From: DATAXP01 sp963708675
GTDB lineage: Bacteria > Planctomycetota > Planctomycetia > Pirellulales > PNKZ01
NCBI GenBank assembly: GCA_963708675.1
Contig: CAVPTO010000003.1
Span: forward strand, 5,580,001-5,644,000
DNA: 64,000 nucleotides
Direction: 5' to 3'
In this document: positions 8,095 to 16,454 of the stretch, piece after piece
How the letters are laid out: each line of letters opens with the position of its first letter
Position numbering within the stretch: the first letter of the stretch is position 1
Made by a program: the position numbers and the translations under genes
The notes under the pieces: model-generated
Database searches by the model: none
Told to the model about the DNA's origin: nothing
What the model saw: only the letters and a program-made list of their open reading frames with translations

Positions 8095-10266
8095 GTGAGT
8101 GACCAGCGCACGACTTCCAACGGCTCGGCTTCTCCGACTGCCGCCAACGGTGCTAACCACAACGGTGCAAAGCCGAATGGCTCGGTGAATAACGGTGCAG
8201 TGAATAACGGCGCCAAAACGGCGGCTGCGGCGCGACCAGCGGCGAAGGCTCCAGCGGCAGCAAAGGCTCCGGCGGCAGTGGGCGCCGCGGCGACCGCATC
8301 CAAAAAGCCAGCGGCAGCACGAGCGCCTGCCGCTTCGACGAAGGCTTCTGCGACGCAAGCTGCAACCAATCAGGCGGCCGCAACTCAGGTAGCCGCTGTC
8401 GCCGCGCAACCGCCGGCCAGCACCGCGGAAGAATTGCTCGACGAGCCGCCCGTTTCGGGACGCATGTGGGTGATCTACGGCGTGTCGTGTTCGGCGTCGA
8501 TGCTAACGCACATGTTCTTGCTCATCCTGTTGGGATTGGTCGTCACCTCGGTCGACGTGAAGGAATCGCCGCGCGAGTTGATTGCCACCGTCGAAGAGCG
8601 ACCGCCGGAGCAACTGAATCAGGTTCTCGAACAAGACACCACGCCGTCGAAGACGTTGGATCAGACTTCAGCGTCGCCGGCCGCCGGCGCGATGGGTGTG
8701 ATGTCGGTCTCGGTGGCGCCGCAATTCAAACAAGACGACAGCGCTCCGGTGCCCGATCAGATCAAGGCCGACCCCGGCGAGCTCAACGTCTTCAACACCA
8801 CCGGGCGCACCTTCTCGAAGGACGTTCCGCAAGGCACGCTCGGCGAAGCCATGGCGCAGGCGGGCTCGTATCAAGACGCCATGGATCGCATCACGGGCGA
8901 AATTCTCACCAAGCTTACCAAGGGCAAGGTGCTGGTCGTTTGGGTCTTCGACCAGTCGGAAAGTATGCTCGACGATCGCAAAGAGATCATGGAGCGCATC
9001 CAGCGCATTTACGACGAGCTTGGCATCGCCGACAAGGCCGCCGGCGACGCAGTGTTGACGGCGGTTACAAGCTACGGCGCCGATCAACGATTGCACACGC
9101 AAAAGCCCACGTCGGACGTCGCTCAGATTATCTCAGCGATGAAGTTGGTGCCGGTCGATCCGTCGGGCCAGGAGATGATGTGCCAGGCGATTTCGTATGC
9201 CGTCAGTCATCACATCAAGTTCGCGACTTCCGGTCGTCGGCAGTTGATGACCATCGTCGTTACTGATGAAAGCGGCGACCCCGACAGCAACTATCAGTAC
9301 ATGGAGCAGACGATCGCCGACTGCAAACAAGCCCGCAGTCCCGTCTATTTCCTTGGACGCGAGGCCGTGTTCGGCTATCCGTATGCTCACATGATTTGGA
9401 CCGACCCCGCGACGCAGTCTCGCCATTGGGTGCGCATTGATCGTGGCCCCGAGACGCCGTATGCAGAGCTTCTGCAGGTCGACGGATACAAGAAGCGTCA
9501 CGACGCGCATCCGAGCGGATTCGGTCCTTACGTGCAGACACGCATCGCTCGGCAGACGGGCGGCATTTTCTTCATGCTTCCCAGCCCTGAGTCGAACCTG
9601 GTTCGCCGCGACGACAAGAAGTATGAGTTCGAATCGATGCGCGCTTACCTGCCGGACCTCAGCTCGCGCGATGACTACGCCGCCGAGCGCGACAGGAGCG
9701 AACTCCGTAAGAAGATCTGGAAGACAATTCTCGACTTCAACCCCTACGACAAAGACAAGGAGTGGGTCGTCCAAGTCCGTTGGGTCAACTGGGCGATCAC
9801 GGAACCGGAGTTCATTGCTCAGACCAAAGAAGAACACGCACGCGCACTGCGCCTGATCGGATACTTCCAGACGGCGCAAAAGGAACTAGAACGCTTCAAG
9901 GCCGCGCGCGATCGTGAAGAGAGTTTCCGATGGCGAGCCAATTTCGACCTGATGTATGCACAGCTCGTTGCCGACCAGGTGCGGCTGTACGAATTCTGTG
10001 CGATGGTCGAAGAGAAGGCGAAGAACTATGTGCCGCCGAAGGACAAGAAGACCAATGAGTGGCATCTTCGTACCGTCACGAAGCTTCGCACCGACCCCAA
10101 GACCAAGGCACAGCGCGAGAAGGCTATCGAGCTTTTTAAGGCTGTAATCAAGGAACATCCTGGAACGCCTTACGCCTGGCGCGCCGAGGCGGAGATTCGA
10201 CAGGGCTTCGGTTGCGACCTCGCGGAGCACTACGAAGTGCGCGGCGTCAAGAAGCCGAACCTCTAA
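8095..10266 (+). CDS. Membrane-anchored von Willebrand factor A domain protein
   Basis: A 723-aa protein starting at GTG with GAAGGGG upstream. Residues 1-110 are a low-complexity Ala/Asn/Lys tract, presumably a disordered cytoplasmic region. One transmembrane helix lies at ~124-151 (MFLLILLGLVV). A vWA domain follows from ~280 with the metal-binding MIDAS start FDQSESM (DxSxS), and VVTDESGD later in the domain. The remaining ~350 residues are rich in charged residues and end in a TPR-like stretch (AIELFKAVIKEHPGTPYAW). The vWA domain should bind a protein ligand via a divalent cation, probably in the periplasm. It is a single gene; partner unknown. Confidence 0.85.
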   Translation: MSDQRTTSNGSASPTAANGANHNGAKPNGSVNNGAVNNGAKTAAAARPAAKAPAAAKAPAAVGAAATASKKPAAARAPAASTKASATQAATNQAAATQVAAVAAQPPASTAEELLDEPPVSGRMWVIYGVSCSASMLTHMFLLILLGLVVTSVDVKESPRELIATVEERPPEQLNQVLEQDTTPSKTLDQTSASPAAGAMGVMSVSVAPQFKQDDSAPVPDQIKADPGELNVFNTTGRTFSKDVPQGTLGEAMAQAGSYQDAMDRITGEILTKLTKGKVLVVWVFDQSESMLDDRKEIMERIQRIYDELGIADKAAGDAVLTAVTSYGADQRLHTQKPTSDVAQIISAMKLVPVDPSGQEMMCQAISYAVSHHIKFATSGRRQLMTIVVTDESGDPDSNYQYMEQTIADCKQARSPVYFLGREAVFGYPYAHMIWTDPATQSRHWVRIDRGPETPYAELLQVDGYKKRHDAHPSGFGPYVQTRIARQTGGIFFMLPSPESNLVRRDDKKYEFESMRAYLPDLSSRDDYAAERDRSELRKKIWKTILDFNPYDKDKEWVVQVRWVNWAITEPEFIAQTKEEHARALRLIGYFQTAQKELERFKAARDREESFRWRANFDLMYAQLVADQVRLYEFCAMVEEKAKNYVPPKDKKTNEWHLRTVTKLRTDPKTKAQREKAIELFKAVIKEHPGTPYAWRAEAEIRQGFGCDLAEHYEVRGVKKPNL

Positions 10267-10314
10267 GGCCCCAGCCTGAGGCCTGCCTTAAGCTGTGAAG
10301 CGTCGCCTGAAATC

Positions 10315-10509
10315 TCAGGCGGCCTTGCGAGACAGCATTTCGCGGCGAATGATAATTGACGGCTGCTGCGTCACTTTTACCGCTCTCGCTCGTGCCAAGA
10401 ACGGAATCGCCGAGCGTGTGTACAGGCAACGCAAGGCGCTGCCGGCGGCCACGGCCATTAGAACCAGCCCGAGGATCATTACGCCCTCGACATCCTGTAA
10501 ACCGTTCAT
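10315..10509 (-). CDS. Small single-pass membrane protein, hypothetical
   Basis: A 64-aa frame starting at ATG 10509 with GAGG seven nucleotides upstream. Residues ~10-30 (VMILGLVLMAVAAGSA) form one convincing transmembrane helix, followed by an Arg-rich tail, the expected inside-positive arrangement. The opposite-strand frame over the same bases has no such organisation. It is convergent with the vWA gene. No family is recognised; it could be a small membrane accessory protein. Confidence 0.5.
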   Translation of the reverse strand: MNGLQDVEGVMILGLVLMAVAAGSALRCLYTRSAIPFLARARAVKVTQQPSIIIRREMLSRKAA

Positions 10510-10796
10510 GGTCGTCCTCGTTGTCGGGTGATCGATTCGCCCCGCGCGCCGGAATGCGCCGATCGTATTATCGGCATTGTCGCCGGAAAACTTTCACCCG
10601 TTTGCCATCTACGTTTATTGATCCTCAGATGATTCGCTGAACATCGCTGCCGGGTGCCATCGCCGCTTGCGATTTCGCGCTTCCTCTCGGTCCGCGAACA
10701 CCGTGCTCATGTCGAAAGTGCAGACAAGGCGTCACCCGATACCCGCGGTACCTTCTACCTACGATGCGCGAGTTGGCCGTGCAATCGCCCGCCCGG

Positions 10797-11123
10797 CTAC
10801 TTCGTCCGCGGCTTACGCGGCGTGGGGGGAACGACGTCGATCTGATCAACGATTTCGGCCCCGAGGTTCATACGCTCGATGAGCGTGAACGCAACCTGCT
10901 TGGTGTAGAACGTCGGCACGCGGCCGCGCAAGATAATCGACACGCCGTCGTACTCGCACTTGACCGATCGCAACGCCAAGTAAGGACTCGTATGCAGAAG
11001 CTCCTCGACGCGCTGCGACGTGCGAGTGCGGTCGGAGCGCGCGAACCCATCGCTGCTGGAGACGCAATGACCGTCAGCGAGACGATCGGCACTCTGCTCG
11101 GTAGTTTGATCGGAACGACGCAT
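10797..11123 (-). CDS. BON-domain protein
   Basis: The best start is ATG 11123, preceded by AAGGAA at 8-nt spacing, giving 108 aa; the frame itself is open to 11243. The last ~75 residues follow the BON layout: a short helix (RVEELLHTSPY), then strands LRSVKCEYDGVSIILRGRVPTF, then a helix with ...VAFTLIERM and a final strand EIVDQIDVV. BON domains are thought to bind lipid or mediate envelope association. There is no signal peptide or membrane segment here, so location is unclear. The basic Pro-rich tail (PPTPRKPRTK) is unlike most BON proteins. Confidence 0.7.
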   Translation of the reverse strand: MRRSDQTTEQSADRLADGHCVSSSDGFARSDRTRTSQRVEELLHTSPYLALRSVKCEYDGVSIILRGRVPTFYTKQVAFTLIERMNLGAEIVDQIDVVPPTPRKPRTK

Positions 11124-11298
11124 AGGAATGATTCCTTGCTGACATGGGCTGACACGCCCAGCTGCGCTCGCCTGATCGGATCGAAGAATCCTACGCGGCG
11201 AACGTGCAACCCAGGTTGGCAACCTATCATCGCCAAGCCGCATGCGTCAACAAAATGACGGTAGGAAATGACCTAAACGTCTTGGCGGCAGTGGATTG

Positions 11299-12720
11299 TC
11301 AGAAATACGTTTGGAAGCCCGTCAGCACCGTGACACCCTTCTGATTCTGACGGAAGGTCTCGGTTGGACGGTTGTTCTCGAGCATTAACATGCCGTAAGT
11401 TTCGAGGCGCGGCATGATTAAGAACGTCGCCTTCGCGAACCCGCGTCGGGTAAGCGTGTCCACCAGCGGGTTGCCGATCGCCTTGGGGAAGAAGGTGCCG
11501 TAGTTCAGGTCGGCCCGCATGCGAGGCCATGTCCGCCCCAAGTTCACATAATACCCAACCCCCGTCAGGCCACCGTCAATCGTGCCGCTATACGTGTCGC
11601 GATAGTAAAGGTCGCGCCCCCAGAAAATGTTGTTCGGGTCGAACGGTTTGCGGAAGCCGTATTGGTTGTAGATCGCCTCGCCGGAGAGGTCCCATTGGCC
11701 GCGGCGGACCATGAAGTCGCAGCCGACGACGTTGTTGTATTCCTTCTGATATTCCGATCCCACGCCGTCACCGATCTTGGCCGAGGCCCCGACCACGAAG
11801 TTGGGCAGTTGAATGCCCACGCGGCCCACGAAGGCTTTGCTCGAGTTGGTGTCGCGATCGACGCCGCCGTTGGTCAGCACCGCATCGATCGAGAAGATGC
11901 CCGGCGTGTAACGCACGAACAAGCCCGTCTCCAGCCAGCCGATGGCCTCGGTGCGGATGAACGGCGCGTCGATGCGGCTGTTCGTGAACGTCGGAAAGTA
12001 GTAACGTCCGAACGGCGTGTTGTCTTTGCCGATCGTGACCTTAAAATTGCCGCGTGTGACGCTCAGGTTCAGGTTCCAGATTTGGAACGGATCGACCTGG
12101 AAATCGGCGATGTACGACTGCCGCTCGGGTGTGACAAGAATGTTGCGATCGAGCGGTTGATTGATGAAGAACACACTGTTGCCGGCAATCGTGTATTCGC
12201 CGACGTCGTAAACGATACGCGGAATGACGACGCCCTCAGCGCCCAGCGACGACTCGACGCCCGACCATTCGATGCGCTGATCGTTCAAGTAATAGCCACG
12301 CAACCAGGCATTAATCACCAGGCCGTTGATCTCGCGATCGTGGCAGGTGCAGATCATGCCGTAGTTCGAACCCAGGTAGCCGCGCGTCCACGGCTGACAA
12401 CACGGGCACGTCTTCGCGCAGTACACCTTCGGGCAACAGGTGAAAAACCCCGGCGTCGGCACGCAACAGTCGGGCTCGGGCGTGTCGATCACGGTCGCCG
12501 GTGGCATCATCTGCGGCGGCATGGCAGGCGGCGATGGCGCCAGAAGCGCCTGTGCCGGCGTCACTCCGTAAGCGCCGCCTTCGTTCTCGACGGCGCTCAT
12601 GAAATCGACCGCCATCAACTCGCTGGCTTGGCGTGCGGGCGCAGCGCCGGCCGAGACCGCGACCAACCAGGTCGCAGCCGCGGCGAGCAGCAACGTCGCT
12701 CGTGATGCCAACTTTCGCAC
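11299..12720 (-). CDS. Outer-membrane beta-barrel protein with Cys-rich N-terminal segment
   Basis: The frame is open to an ATG at 12852, but a GTG at 12720 opens immediately on a signal peptide (ATLLLAAAATWLVAVSAGAAPA), so I prefer it; the longer form adds 44 residues. After cleavage comes a Pro/Met-rich linker and then a segment with ten cysteines in about 30 residues (CCVPTPGFFTCC, CAKTCPCC). The rest is a beta-rich barrel-like region with alternating aromatic and polar residues, ending in GFQTYF with a terminal Phe, the usual signal for outer-membrane insertion. It resembles planctomycete porin-like proteins of unknown substrate. The cysteines could bind metal or cross-link to the cell surface. 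Confidence 0.7.
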   Translation of the reverse strand: MRKLASRATLLLAAAATWLVAVSAGAAPARQASELMAVDFMSAVENEGGAYGVTPAQALLAPSPPAMPPQMMPPATVIDTPEPDCCVPTPGFFTCCPKVYCAKTCPCCQPWTRGYLGSNYGMICTCHDREINGLVINAWLRGYYLNDQRIEWSGVESSLGAEGVVIPRIVYDVGEYTIAGNSVFFINQPLDRNILVTPERQSYIADFQVDPFQIWNLNLSVTRGNFKVTIGKDNTPFGRYYFPTFTNSRIDAPFIRTEAIGWLETGLFVRYTPGIFSIDAVLTNGGVDRDTNSSKAFVGRVGIQLPNFVVGASAKIGDGVGSEYQKEYNNVVGCDFMVRRGQWDLSGEAIYNQYGFRKPFDPNNIFWGRDLYYRDTYSGTIDGGLTGVGYYVNLGRTWPRMRADLNYGTFFPKAIGNPLVDTLTRRGFAKATFLIMPRLETYGMLMLENNRPTETFRQNQKGVTVLTGFQTYF

Positions 12721-12993
12721 CGACGATATCCGTGATTCTGTAAGGCGTTCGATTCGTCGAGGCAACGCAGTCTCGACACGGGCGGGCGCAACCTGAGCGC
12801 AACCCTTAGAGGCTCTTCGACCGTCAGAGAGGCCGACTTCGGTAACCTCCATGCAGGCCGCAAGGTTTCTCAGGTCACGCCAAATTCACGAGGCTTCCCG
12901 GTGTATTGCCCCCAGCGATGGATTACAGGCCGCAAGCGTGACTACAATGGGCCTCTCAACGCCTCAAACCGCCACTTTCGTGAGAAACCTTCG

Positions 12994-13785
12994 ATGCATT
13001 ATCACGCTGTCATCGCTGCGATGGCGATCGCTTTCGGACTTAGCAACGCTTGCATTCGGGCGGCCGAGCCGAAGGCGTTGAAGGCACTTCTCGTGACCGG
13101 CGGTTGCTGTCACGACTATGCCTCTCAGAAACTGATTCTGACTGAAGGCATCACGGCCCGCGCGAACGTCGAATGGACGATCGTTCACGAAGGCGGCACA
13201 AGCACCGATCATCGCGTGAGCATTTACGAGAAGCCCGATTGGGGCAAAGACTACGACGTCGTCGTTCACAACGAATGCTTCGCGAAAGTCACTGACCCCG
13301 CATTCGTCGAGAACGTGGCCGCCGCACATCGCAACGGCCTGCCCTGCCTCGTCATTCATTGCACGATGCACACGTTCCGCGACCTGCAAGAAGACACGTG
13401 GCGAGAGTTGTTGGGCGTCACCACTCGTCGGCACGAACGTCAGCACCCGCTCGAGATTCACAATCTGAAACCGGACGATGCCGTGATGTACGGCTTTCCC
13501 GAAACTTGGAAGACCGGCGATGAGGAACTTTACGTGATCGAAAAGCTGTGGCCCAACACGGTGCCGTTGGCGCAGGGGTATGGCGTCGACACGAAGGCCG
13601 ATCACGTCGTCATTTGGAAGAACACGTATGGTAAGGGGCGCGTCTTCGGCACGACGCTCGTGCACCACAGTCATCACATGCGCGAGCCCGTGTATCTCGA
13701 CCTCGTGACGCGCGGCATGTTGTGGGCGTGTGACAAGCTCGACTCCAGCGGTAAGCCCGTCGAAGGTTACGGACCGAAGAAGTAA
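12994..13785 (+). CDS. Secreted ThuA-like domain protein
   Basis: The frame is open from 12901, but ATG 12994 begins a clear signal peptide (AVIAAMAIAFGLSNACIRA) and gives 263 aa. The mature protein matches the ThuA-like (type I glutamine-amidotransferase-like) family: KALLVTGGCCHDY near the start, DVVVHNECFA, LVIHCTMHTFR, and a late FGTTLVHH region. In planctomycetes this family accompanies sugar oxidoreductases (ThuA acts in 3-keto-disaccharide metabolism). Here its stop is only ~20 bp before the methanopterin genes, so it may share their transcript, though no functional link is known. Confidence 0.85.
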   Translation: MHYHAVIAAMAIAFGLSNACIRAAEPKALKALLVTGGCCHDYASQKLILTEGITARANVEWTIVHEGGTSTDHRVSIYEKPDWGKDYDVVVHNECFAKVTDPAFVENVAAAHRNGLPCLVIHCTMHTFRDLQEDTWRELLGVTTRRHERQHPLEIHNLKPDDAVMYGFPETWKTGDEELYVIEKLWPNTVPLAQGYGVDTKADHVVIWKNTYGKGRVFGTTLVHHSHHMREPVYLDLVTRGMLWACDKLDSSGKPVEGYGPKK

Positions 13786-13804
13786 CGCCACGGACGACAG
13801 TGAC

Positions 13805-14833
13805 GTGCGCGTTTTTCTGTACGAGCTGGCGACGTGTGGCGGGTTCGACGCCGACAGTCGCGACGCGTCGCTTCGTGAATCGTTGTTGCCCGAAGGCGGC
13901 GCGATGTTCACGGCGCTCGCCGAGGATTTCACTTCAATCCCTGAGGTCGAAGTCCTCTCATTCTCTGACGGCAAGCACGCCGCCCCCGCTCTCCCGCGAA
14001 GCTTCTCGCTTGCGGTTTCGCGCGTTTCGGAAGGGCGGTCGATCTTCCGGAAGTTGTCGGCCGCCGCCGACTGGACGATCATCATCGCCCCCGAAATCGA
14101 CGGTCATTTGTTGCGACTATCGCAGCTCGCCCTCGACTCGGGTGGCCGACTTCTCGGTCCGTCGACCACAATGATCGCCCTGGCATCCGACAAACACGCG
14201 ACGATTGAGTATCTCGCCTCGCGAGGCGTGAACGTTCCGCACGGCATTGCGCTCAACGTCGGTGACGAATGTCCCGTGGACTTCGCGTATCCTGCGGTGC
14301 TCAAGCCTCGCGACGGGGCCGGTTCAGAAGGTGTTGTCTTTCTCGCTGACGCCGCAGGTTTGCCCATCATCGGTTGTCCGTCGAGGTTGGAACGTTATTG
14401 CGACGGGCTTGCTTGTAGCGTCGCTGCGCTGTGCGGACCGACCGGCATCACAACGCTTGAACCGTGCAGGCAACACGTGCATCGCGATCGCAACTTTCGA
14501 TATGACGGTGGCTCGTTGCCACTCGCTCCAGAGCTTGCTCAGCGAGCGCGAAGATTGGCCGAACGCGCGATCACCGCCCTGCCCGACGCGCTGGGATACA
14601 TCGGCGTCGACCTCGCGCTCGGCGATGATTCGCATGGAACGGAGGATGTTGTGATCGAAATCAATCCACGGCTCACCACTTCCTACATTGGACTGCGGGC
14701 CGCTACGCGACGCAATCTCGCAGAGGCGATGCTTGACGTTGCGGCTGGCGCGAGCGTTGAGGTTTCGTTCTTGCGAGAACCGATTCACTTTCAGGCCGAC
14801 GGTGCTGTCATGGCCGGGGCCGTGCGAACATGA
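13805..14833 (+). CDS. mfnD: ATP-grasp protein, tyramine-glutamate ligase (MfnD) family
   Basis: A 342-aa protein. GTG 13805 with GGACGAC upstream is chosen because residues MRVFLYELATCGG are the typical family start. ATP-grasp features: the Lys-bearing strand and loop LKPRDGAGSEGV, and the metal/phosphate motif EINPRLTTSYIGLR. This second motif is characteristic of COG1821, whose archaeal member MfnD joins glutamate to tyramine in methanofuran/H4MPT-type cofactor synthesis. Its stop overlaps the MfnF-family start by four bases (ATGA). Known biology: some planctomycetes and methylotrophs use dephospho-H4MPT for formaldehyde oxidation. The exact substrate in bacteria is inferred from the archaeal enzyme. 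Confidence 0.82.
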   Translation: MRVFLYELATCGGFDADSRDASLRESLLPEGGAMFTALAEDFTSIPEVEVLSFSDGKHAAPALPRSFSLAVSRVSEGRSIFRKLSAAADWTIIIAPEIDGHLLRLSQLALDSGGRLLGPSTTMIALASDKHATIEYLASRGVNVPHGIALNVGDECPVDFAYPAVLKPRDGAGSEGVVFLADAAGLPIIGCPSRLERYCDGLACSVAALCGPTGITTLEPCRQHVHRDRNFRYDGGSLPLAPELAQRARRLAERAITALPDALGYIGVDLALGDDSHGTEDVVIEINPRLTTSYIGLRAATRRNLAEAMLDVAAGASVEVSFLREPIHFQADGAVMAGAVRT

Positions 14834-15843
14834 GCGTCATCGCACTCGATATCGGCGGCGCGAACCTCAAGCTTGCCGATGGCGACACGCGTGCGATTTC
14901 GCGCTACTTTCCACTGTGGCAGCGACCGCAAGATTTGTCGCTTGAGTTGTCGAAGCTACTTGCGGCGGCCCCAAACACCCGGCACGTCGTTGCCACGATG
15001 ACCGGCGAGCTCGTCGATGCGTTTCGCACAAAGGTCGAGGGTGTCGCGGCAATCGTGGACGCACTCGTCGCCGTGGCCCATGATCGCACGGTGTTGATCT
15101 ATCTGACGGATGGAACGTTCGTGACGTCCAACGAGGCCAAGGCGAGATCGCTCGCGGCTGCGGCCTCGAACTGGCACGCTCTGGCGAGCTTCGCGGCGCG
15201 GTGGACCGAGGGCGTGCCTTCGGTGCTTGTCGACATTGGCTCAACAACGTGCGACATCATCCCCATCGTCAGCGGGAGACCTGCGACGCGCGGCATGACG
15301 GATCCCGAACGTCTGGCGACGGGCGAACTCGTGTACACCGGCGTCGAGCGAAGCCCAATCTGCGCGGTGATCGGGAAGTTGCCATGGCGCGGGCAATGGT
15401 GCCGCACGGCGCATGAACTGTTCGCGACGACGTGGGACGCATATCTACTGACGGGCGATTTGCCCGAAGATCCGGCGAGCACACACACCGCCGATGGGCG
15501 TCCTGCAACGCGCCGTCACGCACATGATCGCCTCGCACGTTCGATCTGCGCTGACGCCACGATGTTCTATGAGCGCGATGCACAAACAGCCGCCGCCGCG
15601 GTTGCCGACGCTCAATGCGCATTGATCCGTGACGGCCTGCGCGAGGTTGTCGAGGCCGCATCGTCGCCGTTGGAAATCGCGATCGTCAGTGGCCGCGGCG
15701 AATTCCTCGCCCATCGTGCCGTCCGTGCGGTGCTCGGTGACGTTCGCACGATTTCAATTACAGAGCGCTTGGGCGAAGCGTTATCGCGAGTCGCACCGGC
15801 TCATGCCTTGGCCGTGCTGGCACGAGAGGCGAATCTGCAATGA
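14830..15843 (+). CDS. mfnF: Hydantoinase/oxoprolinase-like H4MPT C1-pathway protein (MfnF family)
   Basis: A 337-aa protein in the ASKHA/hydantoinase-like fold. The phosphate-binding turn ALDIGGANLKLAD is at the N terminus, and a second one, VDIGSTTCDIIPI, is at ~135-150. These two motifs and the length match the family annotated in bacteria as H4MPT-linked C1 transfer pathway protein (COG1548, orfY type) and in archaea as MfnF, which condenses the aminomethylfuran diphosphate with glutamyl-tyramine. It overlaps both neighbours by four bases, implying translational coupling in the order mfnD-mfnF-mfnE. Location should be cytoplasmic. Assignment is at family level. Confidence 0.85.
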   Translation: MSVIALDIGGANLKLADGDTRAISRYFPLWQRPQDLSLELSKLLAAAPNTRHVVATMTGELVDAFRTKVEGVAAIVDALVAVAHDRTVLIYLTDGTFVTSNEAKARSLAAAASNWHALASFAARWTEGVPSVLVDIGSTTCDIIPIVSGRPATRGMTDPERLATGELVYTGVERSPICAVIGKLPWRGQWCRTAHELFATTWDAYLLTGDLPEDPASTHTADGRPATRRHAHDRLARSICADATMFYERDAQTAAAAVADAQCALIRDGLREVVEAASSPLEIAIVSGRGEFLAHRAVRAVLGDVRTISITERLGEALSRVAPAHALAVLAREANLQ

Positions 15844-16454
15844 AGCCGCCAGCGATCCTTCGCGTGCTGAAACTGGGCGGCAGCTTGTTGTCGTTGGACG
15901 ATTGGCGCGAACGATTTCGAAAGTGGCTCTCGGTTCAGACACCTGCTCGAAATGTTTTGGTCGTCGGCGGAGGGAAGTTGGCCGACGCGGTGCGTGACCT
16001 CGATCGCGACAGCAAGCTCGGTGAGTTCGAGTCGCATTGGATGTGCATCGCCGCAATGGCGATCAATGCGTCGCGAGTCGCCGAAGCTTTGGACGCACAA
16101 GTCTCAAGCATACGAGAGCTTCTCGAATCGTCGGATCCGTCACATCTCACGGTGCTTGACCCGTGGCGATTCTTACGCGACGAGGAGCATCAGTTCGTCG
16201 CCGACCCGTTGCCTGTCGGTTGGCACGTAACGAGTGATTCGATCGCGGCGCGAGTGGCGCACGCGATACGGGCCGACGAGCTTGTTCTGCTCAAGTCGCG
16301 TCTGCCGGCCATTGACGACGTGAACGAACTAGCAAAGTCGGGCTACGTCGACGCTTACTTTCCGGACGCAGCGCACTCGTTGCCACGCATCGTCTGCGTC
16401 GACTTACGTAGCGATGCGTGCAATGAGCGCGTCATCAGCAAGCATCGCGATTAG
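15840..16454 (+). CDS. mfnE: Amino-acid-kinase-fold protein, MfnE family
   Basis: A 204-aa protein with the amino acid kinase fold: LKLGGSLLSLDDW at the N terminus (phosphate-binding Lys and GGS) and VVGGGKLADAVRD at ~40. It matches the small kinase family (COG2054) to which archaeal MfnE belongs; MfnE phosphorylates aminomethylfuran phosphate to the diphosphate that MfnF uses. The 4-bp ATGA overlap with the mfnF-like gene and the three-gene order strongly support this role. Its stop overlaps the stop of the convergent gene by three bases, so no terminator fits between them. Confidence 0.8.
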   Translation: MKPPAILRVLKLGGSLLSLDDWRERFRKWLSVQTPARNVLVVGGGKLADAVRDLDRDSKLGEFESHWMCIAAMAINASRVAEALDAQVSSIRELLESSDPSHLTVLDPWRFLRDEEHQFVADPLPVGWHVTSDSIAARVAHAIRADELVLLKSRLPAIDDVNELAKSGYVDAYFPDAAHSLPRIVCVDLRSDACNERVISKHRD

